A stretch of 64,000 nucleotides of DNA, taken from the NCBI GenBank assembly GCA_039105265.1, contig JAPFFF010000004.1, positions 5,678,501 through 5,742,500 on the forward strand, read 5' to 3'. The notes beneath the pieces are model-generated. The model did not search any database, was not told where the DNA came from, and was given only the letters and a program-made list of their open reading frames with translations. Shown one piece after another: positions 18,468 through 28,871 of this stretch (positions are counted from its first letter, which is position 1; the number at the start of each line of letters is the position of its first letter). Origin of the DNA: Tritrichomonas musculus. Lineage: Eukaryota; Parabasalia; Tritrichomonadida; Tritrichomonadidae. A program made the position numbers and the translations under genes.

Positions 18468-20738
18468 TCAAGATCCAGTTTCAACCGTTTGTAGACAGCA
18501 GGATCCTTTCATGCTGAGAGATGGGCATGGAAGATTATTATATATCGACGTATATGAATTACCATCATTTCTTGAATTATCGTTAACATCTTCTTCCTCA
18601 ATAATATCGGGTATTGCTTCAGTTTTTTGAATAACGTTTGGAATTGAAAAATCTCTTGGACGCGGAAAAGTTATTTCATAATTAAGATTTGTATTTTCCT
18701 CTTGTTTGTTTTCATTAACATCTGGAGTGGTGGTTGCTTTTGCATTAAAATTAATTAGCATAGAATCATTATTTATTAGTTCTTTTGGGAATTCTTCTTC
18801 TTCATTATCTGAAACGAATTTAGAATGGCCAAGAATGTTTATAGCATTTTCAGCAAAACTAGCTGAAATGCGAATACCAGAATTATTAGTATCGTTATCA
18901 GTATCAGTATCTAAAACATTATCATTAGTAATGGTTTCGTTTGTTTCAACTTTATCATCTTTAGTTTCTAAATTTGCTTCATTAAATGGAAATGTTTTTG
19001 CTTTTTCTTCTAGGTTATTTGTAGGAATTTCTTGAATACTTATGCTAATATCTATGTCTGTTTCATTATTTGTGTCATTAGTTACAGGCTGAGATAATGC
19101 TTGGTGATTTGGCATTGGATTTATTGTTTCTTCTTGGAAAACTGTGGCTGTAGTATTCAAATTGTTAGTGATATCATTTGAAGTAGGATTTGTTGGTGGA
19201 CATGATTTCATATTTGACGTATCGATATCATATGTTATTTCTATTTCTGGCTTTAAATTAGAATCATTATTTTCATCTTGCTTCGTGTTTCCAGTTAAAT
19301 ATTTATTTGTATCAACAAGTTCGATAGAAGCATTATTATGTTCTTTTTTATTTGTTTTTCCTTGTTCCGTCAATTTTTCTTTTCTTCTTGATGATGGAAA
19401 TTGCAAAAATTGAATATTAGTTGGAAAGTCATAATTTATTTCCATTTCCTCATCTATATCATCATCTTGAGAAACAGCAGAATTTGGTTGATCGCGCTTT
19501 GGATGTTTTCTGATTCGTCGTCTGTGATGCCTAAAACGAAGTCCTTTTTCTGGATCAGAACCAAAGTTAGCATTAACTAGTGAATTAAAATCAATTTCTT
19601 TTGTTTGAACTTCTGCATCTTCTAAATAATAAATATCAGATTGTTCATCTGACAATTGATATTTTTTGCTATTCTTATTTGTTTGATATTTAAATCTGCG
19701 TCTGTATATGTTTTCTTGCTCATTTTCTGGGTTTGAATAGCCTGATGATGATGAACTTTGGCTATTAACACGTTTTTTGGATTCTCTTGATGATCTATAA
19801 TCATTATTAAGTTCCCTTGTAAATCTTTTGCTCATTTTTGCATTTCTTGATGAGTTTTTAGAGCTTTGGATATGTCTTTCAATAACGGCCGATACACTCT
19901 TTTTCTGAACTTCATATCGTTTCATTTGCTTATTTAATTCTACTTGTCGTTGTGCTTTTATATATTGAAGTGAATTTAACTGTCTTTGTAATGTTGCCAA
20001 TTGATTCTGTAATGCTGGATCTGCTTCACGTTGACAGACGATCGCAAAATGGTGATCAATATCTTCTTGTTGTTCTTCTTTCATTTCATTTAATAAAAAA
20101 TTTAGATTATTTATTTTTTCATTATAACGATCAATTTTTTCTCGAATTTTTGAATTCATAATTTCTTCCTTTTGAGTATTTTGCAAGCGAATTGCTTCAT
20201 TCATGCAATCTATTTTGCCATTTAAATCAGAAATTTTTTCTTGGTGAATTGAGATATCATCTTTAAGATCAATCTTAGTTTTTTCGCAATAATACTTCTG
20301 CATTGTATTAAGTTGTGAATCAAGTTCTGTAACTGCAATGTTTAATTGATTTGCACGCTGTGAAACATCAACATTTTTAGCTGGCTGAGGATCTAATAGA
20401 TCTAATGTTACCGCTTCAGGTGGAAGATTTTCAGCTTTTTCTTCCATTTTCATATAAATTTGTAATCGTTGACGAAGGGGAATAACCTCCTTTTTTATTT
20501 TTTCGATATCTTCTTTAAGATGAAGGCCAATTTCATTCAAATACTCTGGATCATTAAATTGATCGTTTACAGTTGCAAGAAGATCGCGTGGATCTTTTTC
20601 GTTTTTCCCATTATTAGGATTGTATTTATTTCGAAATCTACGTTGTTTTCCTTTAATACCAGTTTTTGGAGATGAAACCTTTTCCAATGGATACGATTTC
20701 TCACGCATTATCCTCTGAACAAAATCAACATCCATCAT
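18468..20738 (-). CDS. Coiled-coil protein of unknown function
   Basis: 756 residues. The start is taken as the ATG at 20736-20738; a second ATG follows directly at 20733-20735. Residues 1-50 are basic. About 75-295 form heptad-like helices rich in Leu, Gln, Lys and Glu (for example KIREKIDRYNEKINNLNFLL and LATLQRQLNSLQYIKAQRQV), so a long coiled coil is likely. From about 300 the protein is Ser/Asn/Asp/Glu-rich and probably disordered up to the end, with basic HHRRRIRKHPKR near 405. No domain recognised. It might be cytoskeletal or basal-body associated, but nothing in the sequence proves that. It lies tail-to-tail with the TKL kinase across a 283 bp gap with a long T run. Confidence 0.7.
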   Translation of the reverse strand: MMDVDFVQRIMREKSYPLEKVSSPKTGIKGKQRRFRNKYNPNNGKNEKDPRDLLATVNDQFNDPEYLNEIGLHLKEDIEKIKKEVIPLRQRLQIYMKMEEKAENLPPEAVTLDLLDPQPAKNVDVSQRANQLNIAVTELDSQLNTMQKYYCEKTKIDLKDDISIHQEKISDLNGKIDCMNEAIRLQNTQKEEIMNSKIREKIDRYNEKINNLNFLLNEMKEEQQEDIDHHFAIVCQREADPALQNQLATLQRQLNSLQYIKAQRQVELNKQMKRYEVQKKSVSAVIERHIQSSKNSSRNAKMSKRFTRELNNDYRSSRESKKRVNSQSSSSSGYSNPENEQENIYRRRFKYQTNKNSKKYQLSDEQSDIYYLEDAEVQTKEIDFNSLVNANFGSDPEKGLRFRHHRRRIRKHPKRDQPNSAVSQDDDIDEEMEINYDFPTNIQFLQFPSSRRKEKLTEQGKTNKKEHNNASIELVDTNKYLTGNTKQDENNDSNLKPEIEITYDIDTSNMKSCPPTNPTSNDITNNLNTTATVFQEETINPMPNHQALSQPVTNDTNNETDIDISISIQEIPTNNLEEKAKTFPFNEANLETKDDKVETNETITNDNVLDTDTDNDTNNSGIRISASFAENAINILGHSKFVSDNEEEEFPKELINNDSMLINFNAKATTTPDVNENKQEENTNLNYEITFPRPRDFSIPNVIQKTEAIPDIIEEEDVNDNSRNDGNSYTSIYNNLPCPSLSMKGSCCLQTVETGS

Positions 20739-21014
20739 ATTCAAACCTTAATTATTTTTTTGGAACGTACAAAAGTATTGAATTTTCAAATAATATCTAT
20801 ACGTTTAATTATGTTTGTAAATCAAAAGTTCGTTATCTTTAATTTAAAAAGTTTGTAATAACGTTTTTATGATTGTATTTATATAAATATATAATAAATC
20901 ATGTTAACTAAGATAGTGATTTATAAAAAGTAATATAATAAATCAAGACAGGATAGGATAGAACATAAAAGAATAAAATGGTGTTCAAAAACAAATAATC
21001 AGAATTTTTTGTTT

Positions 21015-22178
21015 TTATATTGAGCGGCTGTCATACTCAAACTGATCAAAATTATAAGCATGTTTTTCATCAATTTCATCAGGGATAAAATCTGTTTCAT
21101 ACTTCTTTTCAGAAATATAGTTCCAATCTATTGAATTGAAAAAGCTCTTCTTTTTGAGCTCTTCCAAGGTTGGCCTTTCGTTTGGATCTTTTTTAAACAG
21201 AGAAGTGAGAATTTCGATTTCATCATCAGTCGCATCCTCAGGAAATTGAACAGTACCCTGTGTAATCTTTTCGTACATTTTCATTTGATTTTCGCAGTAA
21301 AATGGAGAATTTCCATATAGAAGTTCATAAATAACAACACCATAACTCCAAACATCTGCAGGCATACCGTATTCTTCATCTTTAAGAACTTCAGGAGCGC
21401 AATAGTCTGCTGTTCCACATATTGATCTTGTTAAATTTCCTTTACCTAAAAATTTTGCAAGTCCAAAATCTGAAATTTTAAGGTGTCCATCGTGTCCAAT
21501 CAAAACATTTTCAGGCTTCAAATCACGCAGAACAATTCCTTGTGAGTGAAGATAATCAAGGCCAAGCAAAAGTTCGGAAGCGTAAATTTTTGCATCCCTT
21601 TTTGTGACTTCAAAATCAAATCTGTTTAATAAATCACCAGCTGATGAATATTCAAGACCTAAATATGATTTTCCTTCAAATTCAAAATAAAATTTAAAAT
21701 CAACAATAAAAGGATTATGAAGCTTTGACATCAAATTTTGCTCGTTTTGTGCTATTTCATTTCTTTCTTCTGTAACTTTAATAGCGATGTATTCTTCAGT
21801 TGGATAAAAAAGTTTGGCCAAATATACGGTGGAAAAATGTCCTCGACCAATAACATTGATTAGGTCAAAAGAGTCAATTCCAATTTCATATTGTGATGTG
21901 TTACAGGTTTTCAAAGCGTTTACCCAATCAATAAGACTGTCAGGATTTTCACACGAAATCATATAGGATGGTGTAGGTGAACCTTCTGGCATGATGAGCA
22001 TGAACAAGGTCGTGGACTTGATAGCGATTTGTACTTGGGTGTTAATAATAATTCTGTGTTTTATATGAGAAAAATGTAGATCTTTTGACACAGTTAATAT
22101 GCACCCATTAAGTTTCAAATATCTTCGGTGCCAACTTTTAGAAAATGATTTTTTTACCATGAGCCAATCACTTTTCAT
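21015..22178 (-). CDS. PH-domain AGC-family Ser/Thr kinase (Akt-like layout)
   Basis: 387 residues from an ATG at 22176-22178. Residues 1-95 form a pleckstrin homology domain (KSDWLMVKKSFSKSWHRRYL, ending in the W of LIDWVNAL), expected to bind membrane phosphoinositides. The kinase runs about 104-350: glycine loop GRGHFSTV, Lys134 in IAIKV, LRDLKPENVL (217 on; Leu where AGC kinases usually have Tyr), DFG 237-239, T-loop RSICGTADYCAPE with Ser in the PDK1 position, and APE 261-263. The AGC tail ends NFDQFEYDSRSI: a hydrophobic motif F-x-x-F-E-Y in which Glu381 replaces the phosphorylated Ser/Thr, as in atypical PKC and PRK. So the tail may be permanently switched on (inference). Known role of such kinases: signalling at the membrane. 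Confidence 0.9.
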   Translation of the reverse strand: MKSDWLMVKKSFSKSWHRRYLKLNGCILTVSKDLHFSHIKHRIIINTQVQIAIKSTTLFMLIMPEGSPTPSYMISCENPDSLIDWVNALKTCNTSQYEIGIDSFDLINVIGRGHFSTVYLAKLFYPTEEYIAIKVTEERNEIAQNEQNLMSKLHNPFIVDFKFYFEFEGKSYLGLEYSSAGDLLNRFDFEVTKRDAKIYASELLLGLDYLHSQGIVLRDLKPENVLIGHDGHLKISDFGLAKFLGKGNLTRSICGTADYCAPEVLKDEEYGMPADVWSYGVVIYELLYGNSPFYCENQMKMYEKITQGTVQFPEDATDDEIEILTSLFKKDPNERPTLEELKKKSFFNSIDWNYISEKKYETDFIPDEIDEKHAYNFDQFEYDSRSI

Positions 22179-22904
22179 CTTTACAAAAAAAAAAAAAAAA
22201 AATTGAATATGTTAAGATGAATATAAAAATTTTCATCAATTGCTACAAATTCATTTTGAATGCATCGATTATTTTTTTATAAAATCAATTCAAAACACGA
22301 ACATTCAGTTCTGAAAAATAAAACAAAACGTTTTTATTTTCAATTTATAATCTGTCATATCAATTATTCTGTTCAGTTTTGAAATCATGATTTCATTATG
22401 AAAATAAAGTAAAAATAATATGATGTAAAAAACATAAAAACTATGAGAAAAACTTTCAATTAATTCTACTCAAATTTTTGGATAAAAAAATGGATCAGTA
22501 TTGAAATTTTAAAACTTAAGATCACCTACTTTTTTACATGTATGATTAAGTCAACATAATGTTAATTTTTCATTATAAAATTACTTCATGAAATTCCTTT
22601 ATTGAACTATCTATCTATTGCTTAGTCATTGAAAAATATGGATTTTTTAAAAAGGAAATCAACCATAATATTATGGTAACCATATCGAAAAAAGAAAAAC
22701 GTGTATTATTCAAAAAGTTTACCAGGTCTAAGTAAAAGTTTCCCGCCAATAATTCCATACGTTAAAAAATAATTTAAAAAATATTAAAATTTAGATAAGA
22801 AGCCAATTTCAGTAAACCCGAGTTCTAAGAAAATATCAGCACCTCCTATTCAAAAAGTTAAGATTTCCTTGAATTGATCTTTTTTGAGCTTTTGTATTAA
22901 AAAA
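22179..22904. other. AT-rich intergenic stretch upstream of the PH-AGC kinase
   Basis: About 725 bases with no ORF of coding character. It begins with an A run directly upstream of the kinase leader and holds another AAAACGTTTTTATT word near 22328. TTCAAAAAGTT words occur near 22710 and 22850. Confidence 0.4.
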
Positions 22905-22925
22905 TATAGGCCTTCATTTTTGGAC
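22905..22925 (+). repeat. 21 bp inverted repeat, left copy
   Basis: Begins TATAGGCCTTCATTTTTGGA. It is repeated exactly, inverted, at 31654-31674, 8.75 kb away. It may be the end of a mobile element (see findings). The flank is A-rich on both outer sides, AAAAAA at left and AAAAAT at right, compatible with a 5-6 bp target duplication. Confidence 0.7.
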
Positions 22926-23095
22926 TTAGGAAATTCATTTTTTTGGACCATTTTGGACATGATTTGGACATTGATTTTAGACAGAAATATTTCGATATCC
23001 AAAATAAATGAAAAATTTTTAAAAAACAAATCTTTAAATTTTTCGTATAAAAAAGTTGAGTTTTTCTTTTACAAATAAAATTTGGATAAATTGTA

Positions 23096-23140
23096 TTTTG
23101 AGCACTGCTCTGGTGATGTGACCAGAGCAGTATCTCAAAA
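23096..23140. repeat. Strong hairpin (11 bp perfect stem, extended by 7 bp)
   Basis: ACTGCTCTGGT (23104-23114), a 6 nt loop GATGTG, then ACCAGAGCAGT (23121-23131). A further pairing TTTTGAG/CTCAAAA outside a small bulge lengthens the stem to 18 bp. It stands out from the AT-rich surroundings. It may be the tip of a foldback element or a structured RNA; no terminal repeats of its own were seen. Confidence 0.75.
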
Positions 23141-23197
23141 AGCAATGGTCAAAATATTTAAAATTGACCTTTTCTAATTTTTTTTAAACATTCTTTA

Positions 23198-23437
23198 GAT
23201 TAAAGCAAGATGGAGATATTCAACATTCTCGAGAGTTTTTACTTAAAAACGACAACTTTTATCACAACTAAGCAACATTATTAGTCTACATTTGAGCTCT
23301 TTACTTCACACAAACAAGATTAAAGCAAGATGGAGATGTTCAACATTCTCGAGAGTTTTTACTTAAAAACGACAACTTTTATCACAACTAAGCAACATTA
23401 TTAGTCTACATTTGAGCTCTTTACTTCACACAAACAA
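23198..23437 (+). repeat. Tandem duplication, two copies of 120 bp
   Basis: Copies start at 23198 and 23318 and differ at one position (GAGATATT versus GAGATGTT). A third, very short start (GATTAAA) follows at 23438. They lie directly upstream of the MULE ORF and could be part of its subterminal region. Confidence 0.9.
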
Positions 23438-23494
23438 GATTAAAAACTCTTGAATATTCATTTCAAAATAATAAGTAAACGGTCATTTTTCTAA

Positions 23495-26355
23495 ATCGCT
23501 CAATTTATTCGTATCCAAGATATCAAACCAAACTTAATCAACAAACAAATAGTGACTCTTGGAATTACTGCTCTTCGTGAAGGTGGGGTTCTTAAAATTG
23601 CATCTTATTCAAATATTGGATTATCATCTTATATTATTAAATACATATATAAATTTGATTATTCTCCTATTCTAGGGAAAATTGTAAAGGTTCATGGTCT
23701 TGTTAAGTTCGACAATGAGATATTTATTGATACTTTAATGATAGAAGACTCATCAAAAGAAGAAGCCGAAAGATTAGGAGTTAAAGTTTCAATTAGTTCA
23801 GATACTTTGAAGAAAAATGAAGAATTTTTTCAGATATTTCAAATTGAAGAAAAACACATCGGCACAGAAATAGTTACAATTGGTTCTGTTGATCATTCTG
23901 ATGATGATATTTTTAATATCTGCTCTTTTGCACCTAGACAGATAATATCTAATAGTCTTTGCTGCCAAAATTCATTGCAACTTTCCTTATCTGTAGGAGA
24001 TATTGTTCAAGTAAAAGGATTTGTTCGTTATGTAGCTGATGTAATAGGAATTTATGCAACAGAGATCACAAAGATTAAGCCAGAGGACGCATTAAAACGA
24101 GGCACCTTACTTGAACCCAAACCAGTTTATAATGAAGACAGTGTTGAAAACATTGATGAAAACAGTGATGAAGATAACCAAGATAAAGAACCATTTTTTG
24201 TCGAAGATAATTTGAATAATCTTAAGTTTGGCTCACAAACAGAATTTATTGCTTTCTTAAAGAAAAAGGCTTATGATGCTGGTTTCCAATTCTCTACAAC
24301 GCGGGGCACCAAGCTTGTACAAGCTATGTTAAATTATTATGTCATCAGCACTCAGAACATGGTAAAAACCCAAATTTAAATACAGGATGTAAGTTTTATG
24401 TTTCAATAAGTCAAATATTAAATTCCAATGGTGTTGACCTCGTTTGGCATGTATCATCATTCAATCTAGAACACAACCATGATTTAAAACCCGAACGATA
24501 CATTACAAACAAATTAACAGAACAGCAGAAACAATTGATTGGCTCATTATATGCATCAGGAGTTAACTATGGAATTATATCAAATTTTACCAAGCTTGAG
24601 TATAATTTAGATATAAGCAGAGAAGCAATTCGCAATTTATGCTTGATTCATAAACTCAATAGGCTCAAAGAAAAGGTAACAGAAACAGAAGAATTGAAAA
24701 TCTATATGGAATCAAATGGAGGACTTTGTTATTTTGATGAATTCAAAGATGATCTACAATATATTCACAGATATGGAGCAGCCACATTTACCAAACAAGA
24801 ACAAGAGAATTTAGAAAAGTACGGAGATTTTATTGCAATTGATCCAACATTTTATACACTAAGCAGCCATTGGAGTATTATTCCGCTAACAGTTATTGGT
24901 ATAGATAGAGAGATAAGGAGTGCAGGTCTATGCTTTTGCTCAAACACTAGATATGAAAGATTCCTATATATATTGAATTTGTTAACCACAGTTCTTCCCT
25001 CAAAAGAAATATTCCAAACATTGTGTTCGGACGATGACTCAGGATTGAAAGGCGCATTTTCCGCAATCAGAAATGACAAGAAAGAAAATTATAAGCCCGA
25101 TTTCAAAAACAAAGTCTTAGCATTAAACAGAGTGATTTGTTTCTGGCACAAGATATCCAATTTTATTGCCAAGTTATCAAAACTCAATATTCCAGAAAAT
25201 CAAATTATAACTATACGAAAATTATTTAAAAAGATGGGAATGTCACGAGATGAAACGGTCACAAAGAAGATTTATGAAGAATTAGAGAATTGTGAACAGC
25301 TTAAGTCATATATGCAAGAAAATATAAAAGAAGATTTACAGTATATAGCAAAAAGTATGATTAAAGGTTTTAATTGTGGATACAATACAAGCTCAATTGC
25401 TGAAAGTACCAACAGCAAGCTCAAAGCAATACTTCCAGATAGATCATTATCTTTGAAAGATATAAGAACAATGTACAATAATTCACAAAGACTCTCAATA
25501 CTTTCAAAAGAATACATATGTGGCAGGAAACAACGCAAAGTGAAAGATTCATTGCTCATTGATATTATGCAGAAATTTAATCTATCAGAAAATGTTTCAA
25601 GTTCAATATGCAACTCAATTATGAATTCTGAAACCTTGAAATTAGTTTTTATAGATGAAGATAAAACAACAGCAGAAGTTCAAGAATGCGATCCAGATTT
25701 TGAAGCTAAGTATCAGGAAAAGTTTATTGTTACTCAAACTCAATGTTCATGTAAAAAACAAATGCATACAGGCCTGCCATGTAAGCATATTATCAAATTC
25801 CTTCAAGAAAAGAATTTAAATGTATTAGATCACATAATAGTCTCACCAAGATGGAATTCAACGGATATAGTATCAGATTTTCAAATTGAACAAGTCAATC
25901 CCATTCAAATAAATAGAGATACAACCAGTCCAGTTAGCAGATTTGAAAGATATAATATATTAAAAAATTTATGTGAACAATTAATGAATATAGGTTCTCA
26001 ATCACATGAGATGTTTACATTACTACGAGACAAACTCAATCAATTATATGAAAGTTCTTTATGCAAGCCAGTCATTATTGATGTAGTATCAAGACAACCA
26101 GGTAGACCACCAATTTCCAAAAACCTAGCCAATCGGAATAGCAGAGAAACTTGCAAGATATGTGGAAAGAATCACTCAACAATGAAATGCCCACGAAGAG
26201 ACGAATTATTATCATTTGAACCAACTAATGCTGATAAAACAGGTCGATCACATTGTTCAATTTGTGGATTGAGTCAGCATACTTACAAACAATGTTGGGT
26301 AAAAAATGCTTGGTTGAAAGCAATTTCAGATAATCTGTTGCCTCCTTTGGACTAA
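23495..26355 (+). mobile_element. MULE-type transposase gene with OB-like front end, one frame break
   Basis: A host-independent DNA transposon gene. The first reading frame (open from 23495, no early ATG; first in-frame ATG at 23738) gives two OB-fold-like stretches, GKIVKVHGLVKFDNEIFID and GDIVQVKGFVRYVADVIGIY, then AYDAGFQFSTT, the start of a FAR1-type DNA-binding domain. Near 24295-24330 the reading moves by one frame and continues with LLCHQHSEHG, TGCKFYV and EHNHDL, the FAR1/WRKY-GCM1 zinc ligands. The DDE/D core follows: AIDPTFYT, CSDDDSGLKGAF, the C-x-W-H motif (VICFWHKI) and SSIAESTNSKLKAIL. Next come a SWIM zinc finger (CSCKKQ-9-CKH) and two C-terminal zinc knuckles (CKICGKNHSTMKC, CSICGLSQHTYKQC). 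The frame change and lack of an early ATG suggest recent decay. No clear terminal repeats were found. Confidence 0.85.
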
Positions 26356-27327
26356 TTTTTTAACCGTTTTCTAAAACAATTTTCAACTTCTCTTTTGTTT
26401 TTTTGAATACTAAGTTAGTTTTTAAGTTCTTTTAACAACATTTTTCGACACTTTTATTCATTTTGCATAGCATTAGAAAGTTATACGTTAAATGGTTAAT
26501 TTTTCACCTTTACAATCATGATTTGAATACAAACATTCTTTTGTTTAATAAAAGCAAGTTTTATTATTTTAAATTTTGTTGAATCTATTTATTTATATTT
26601 TATTTTTGAATATGATCAGTATTTGTTGTAATAATTAAACTTTGAGATAAATAATAAAATAATGATCTAAATCAGGTATAAGAGTCAAAAATAATTCTTT
26701 TCCCCCTTTCATATTTATTTAATAACAAGAAACCTTTTTTATATAAATTGCTCCTACATCATTTATTATGAAAAATTATATTTGTTAAAATGATATTAAA
26801 CTGAAATGAAGATATTTTGTATTTTATTAGATTTAGTTCTCTTTTATCTTAAAATAATATAATTTTATTATATTCTAAGATTAAAGTTTTGTAAAATAAT
26901 GATATTTTTTAAAAATTTAAATTCATTAGAAACGTTCAATAACTATGGAGATGAAAAGATTTGATATAATTAGTTTATGATTTATCCTATTGTTTAGTTT
27001 ATAAGAATTTTGAAAATAAAACTAATGTAATGAATGTAATTTTTTAGGAGAAATTAAAAAATCTAAGCTCAATTAAATAGCTAAAGCAGGTCAATTTTGA
27101 AAGGATAGCGACGGTTATATATTTTTCCATATTAACCGTGAATAGTTATTCATGGGTTAACATCGAATTTGGGCTAATTCTTTTTTTTAAAAAATAAGTT
27201 CGAATTTTAGAAATATAACAGTTTGCATGAATAAAATGTAAATGTTTTTGTTATTTTTGTTTTTTATTTGTTATAATTTTCTTTTTATATATATATATAT
27301 AAATATTATGAAAACGATCAAACATTA
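26356..27327. other. AT-rich stretch downstream of the MULE gene
   Basis: About 970 bases without a gene. It contains a hairpin near 27139-27170 (TTAACC then GTGAATAGTTATTCATGG then GTTAA) whose centre resembles the palindrome inside MITE family A. A TA microsatellite lies at about 27288-27302. No transposon ends could be fixed. Confidence 0.4.
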
Positions 27328-27336
27328 AACAAAAAG

Positions 27337-27918
27337 TAACCCTTCGGCGGTTTTGTAAACTACGGCGACATCATCTATTTTCAAATATTTTATGCCGAAT
27401 TTTGGAATTGCGGTGCATGGAGTTGAAATTACGGCATATAAAAAATGGTGACTTTTTCAAATAATAAATGGTTAGGTTAAAACTTTTTGAATTATTGCTT
27501 TGAATACTTTATATCATATATAAAAAATTCATTTTACTAAACTAAACCAATTTATTACTGAAATTAATCTCACTTGCATATGGTTGTCCTTGCAGTTATA
27601 TAAGTTGATTTTATTCAACATCAGCATATCATTATTTACTCAAATCATCTTCGCCTGCTCAAATCAATTATCCAATTTCATTCTCATTACTTTTTCAGAA
27701 GACCGAAGAGTCTCCTCCAATTATTATCAAACGTGTAATAAAAAATTACTAATAAGTAATTATATTAATTGAATTTAACAGATTTGGAAAAAATAATATA
27801 ATTTTATTTCTTCTCAAAATCGACCAAATAAAATATGGCAATTGTATAGAGAGGTTTCCGCAAAATTACGGATTTGACAACGGCACTCTCCAAAAACGGC
27901 CTTCGGTCGTAAGGGTTA
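27337..27918. mobile_element. Non-coding inverted-repeat element with 9 bp target duplication (582 bp)
   Basis: The ends read TAACCCTT on the left and AAGGGTTA on the right; inside both, CGG-rich sequence follows (TTCGGCGGTTTTG at left, ACGACCGAAGGCCGTTTT reversed at right), an imperfect longer inverted repeat. AACAAAAAG flanks it directly on both sides (27328-27336 and 27919-27927), a perfect 9 bp duplication. Nine bases fit the Mutator-like superfamily. An ORF of 62 codons inside has no coding character. The element is about 1 kb downstream of the MULE gene, a possible source of transposase, but the ends were not matched to it. Confidence 0.8.
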
Positions 27919-28035
27919 AACAAAAAGGTTTTAAAAAAAAAGTTATAAAAGTATTTGTTCAATTTAAAAAAAGCTCATTTTTTCTCTACCTTCTAATAAA
28001 ATTGAGTAAAATATTTATTGATCTATAAATCAAAA

Positions 28036-28851
28036 CTATGATTGAAGTATACAATATACAAGTGCTGTTTTGTTATTTATAGTAGTGTGGTGGAGGCGCA
28101 TAGGCTTATATAAGTAGAACCCATTTACCTTGCCAGTAACATCGTTAACGAAGTATGAGAACAGTGCTATTTTGTTATCTAAATCGACGACGAGTAAGTT
28201 GTATTCTAATTTGTTTAAGACAGATTTACATTGCTTATTAATAGGATTATAATAGATTAATTCTGGTGGTAACATTTCTGTGAGATAGTTAAAATGGTTA
28301 TGGATATACTCTTCACTAACAGCATTATTGTTTATATAGAATGTTATCTCCAATCGCAATAAACCTGTCTCCAAACTATCGTTAATGCTGTTTCGTAACT
28401 GTTCATCTGGATTGTATAACCAATCTGCTATATGTGATCCAATCTTACCTCTAACAGATGGACTCTCAATAGATTGGACGAACTTGTTATAGAACTTATA
28501 TCTAACTGCACCATGTTCTGTGTTATGGATGAAGGTTAAGCAGTTCCTCCCAACCAGTTTATCGTTATCCATTATTACATAGTCTCCAGAAGCATTAGAT
28601 CCTTCCATAATATAATCGTTATTATCTATTAGATACTGGATCACCTCTTCTTTGTTAATAACACCAGCGAAATCTTGTGTAAAGTCGATATCGTTAATAT
28701 AGATACCTTCATTATTAAAGGATTTAATAGCTTCTTCACTAGTAATTAATGCGAATACATCGTTAACCGGAATCGTTGGCAAAGCAATCTTAATGTATTG
28801 TTTATAGTACTCACCTTCTTTGTTACTGTAAGTTGGCTTAATATATCTCAT
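28036..28851 (-). CDS. Unassigned protein, mobile-element origin suspected
   Basis: 271 residues from an ATG at 28849-28851; the frame stays open about 20 codons further upstream (KIKRLLTEHNINVN), so the start is uncertain. The sequence is well mixed and codon use is more even than in neighbouring DNA. Notable stretches are GRNCLTFIHNTEHGAVRYKF, YNKFVQSIESPSVRGKIGSH and TGLLRLEITFYINNN. A Y-N-K strand followed later by an L-R-L-E strand loosely resembles replication initiators of the Rep type (weak inference). No family is recognised with confidence. It may belong to a virus-like or plasmid-like element together with the ORF at 30772-31146, which has the same strand and similar style. Confidence 0.55.
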   Translation of the reverse strand: MRYIKPTYSNKEGEYYKQYIKIALPTIPVNDVFALITSEEAIKSFNNEGIYINDIDFTQDFAGVINKEEVIQYLIDNNDYIMEGSNASGDYVIMDNDKLVGRNCLTFIHNTEHGAVRYKFYNKFVQSIESPSVRGKIGSHIADWLYNPDEQLRNSINDSLETGLLRLEITFYINNNAVSEEYIHNHFNYLTEMLPPELIYYNPINKQCKSVLNKLEYNLLVVDLDNKIALFSYFVNDVTGKVNGFYLYKPMRLHHTTINNKTALVYCILQS

Positions 28852-28871
28852 GTTAACATTAATATTATGTT

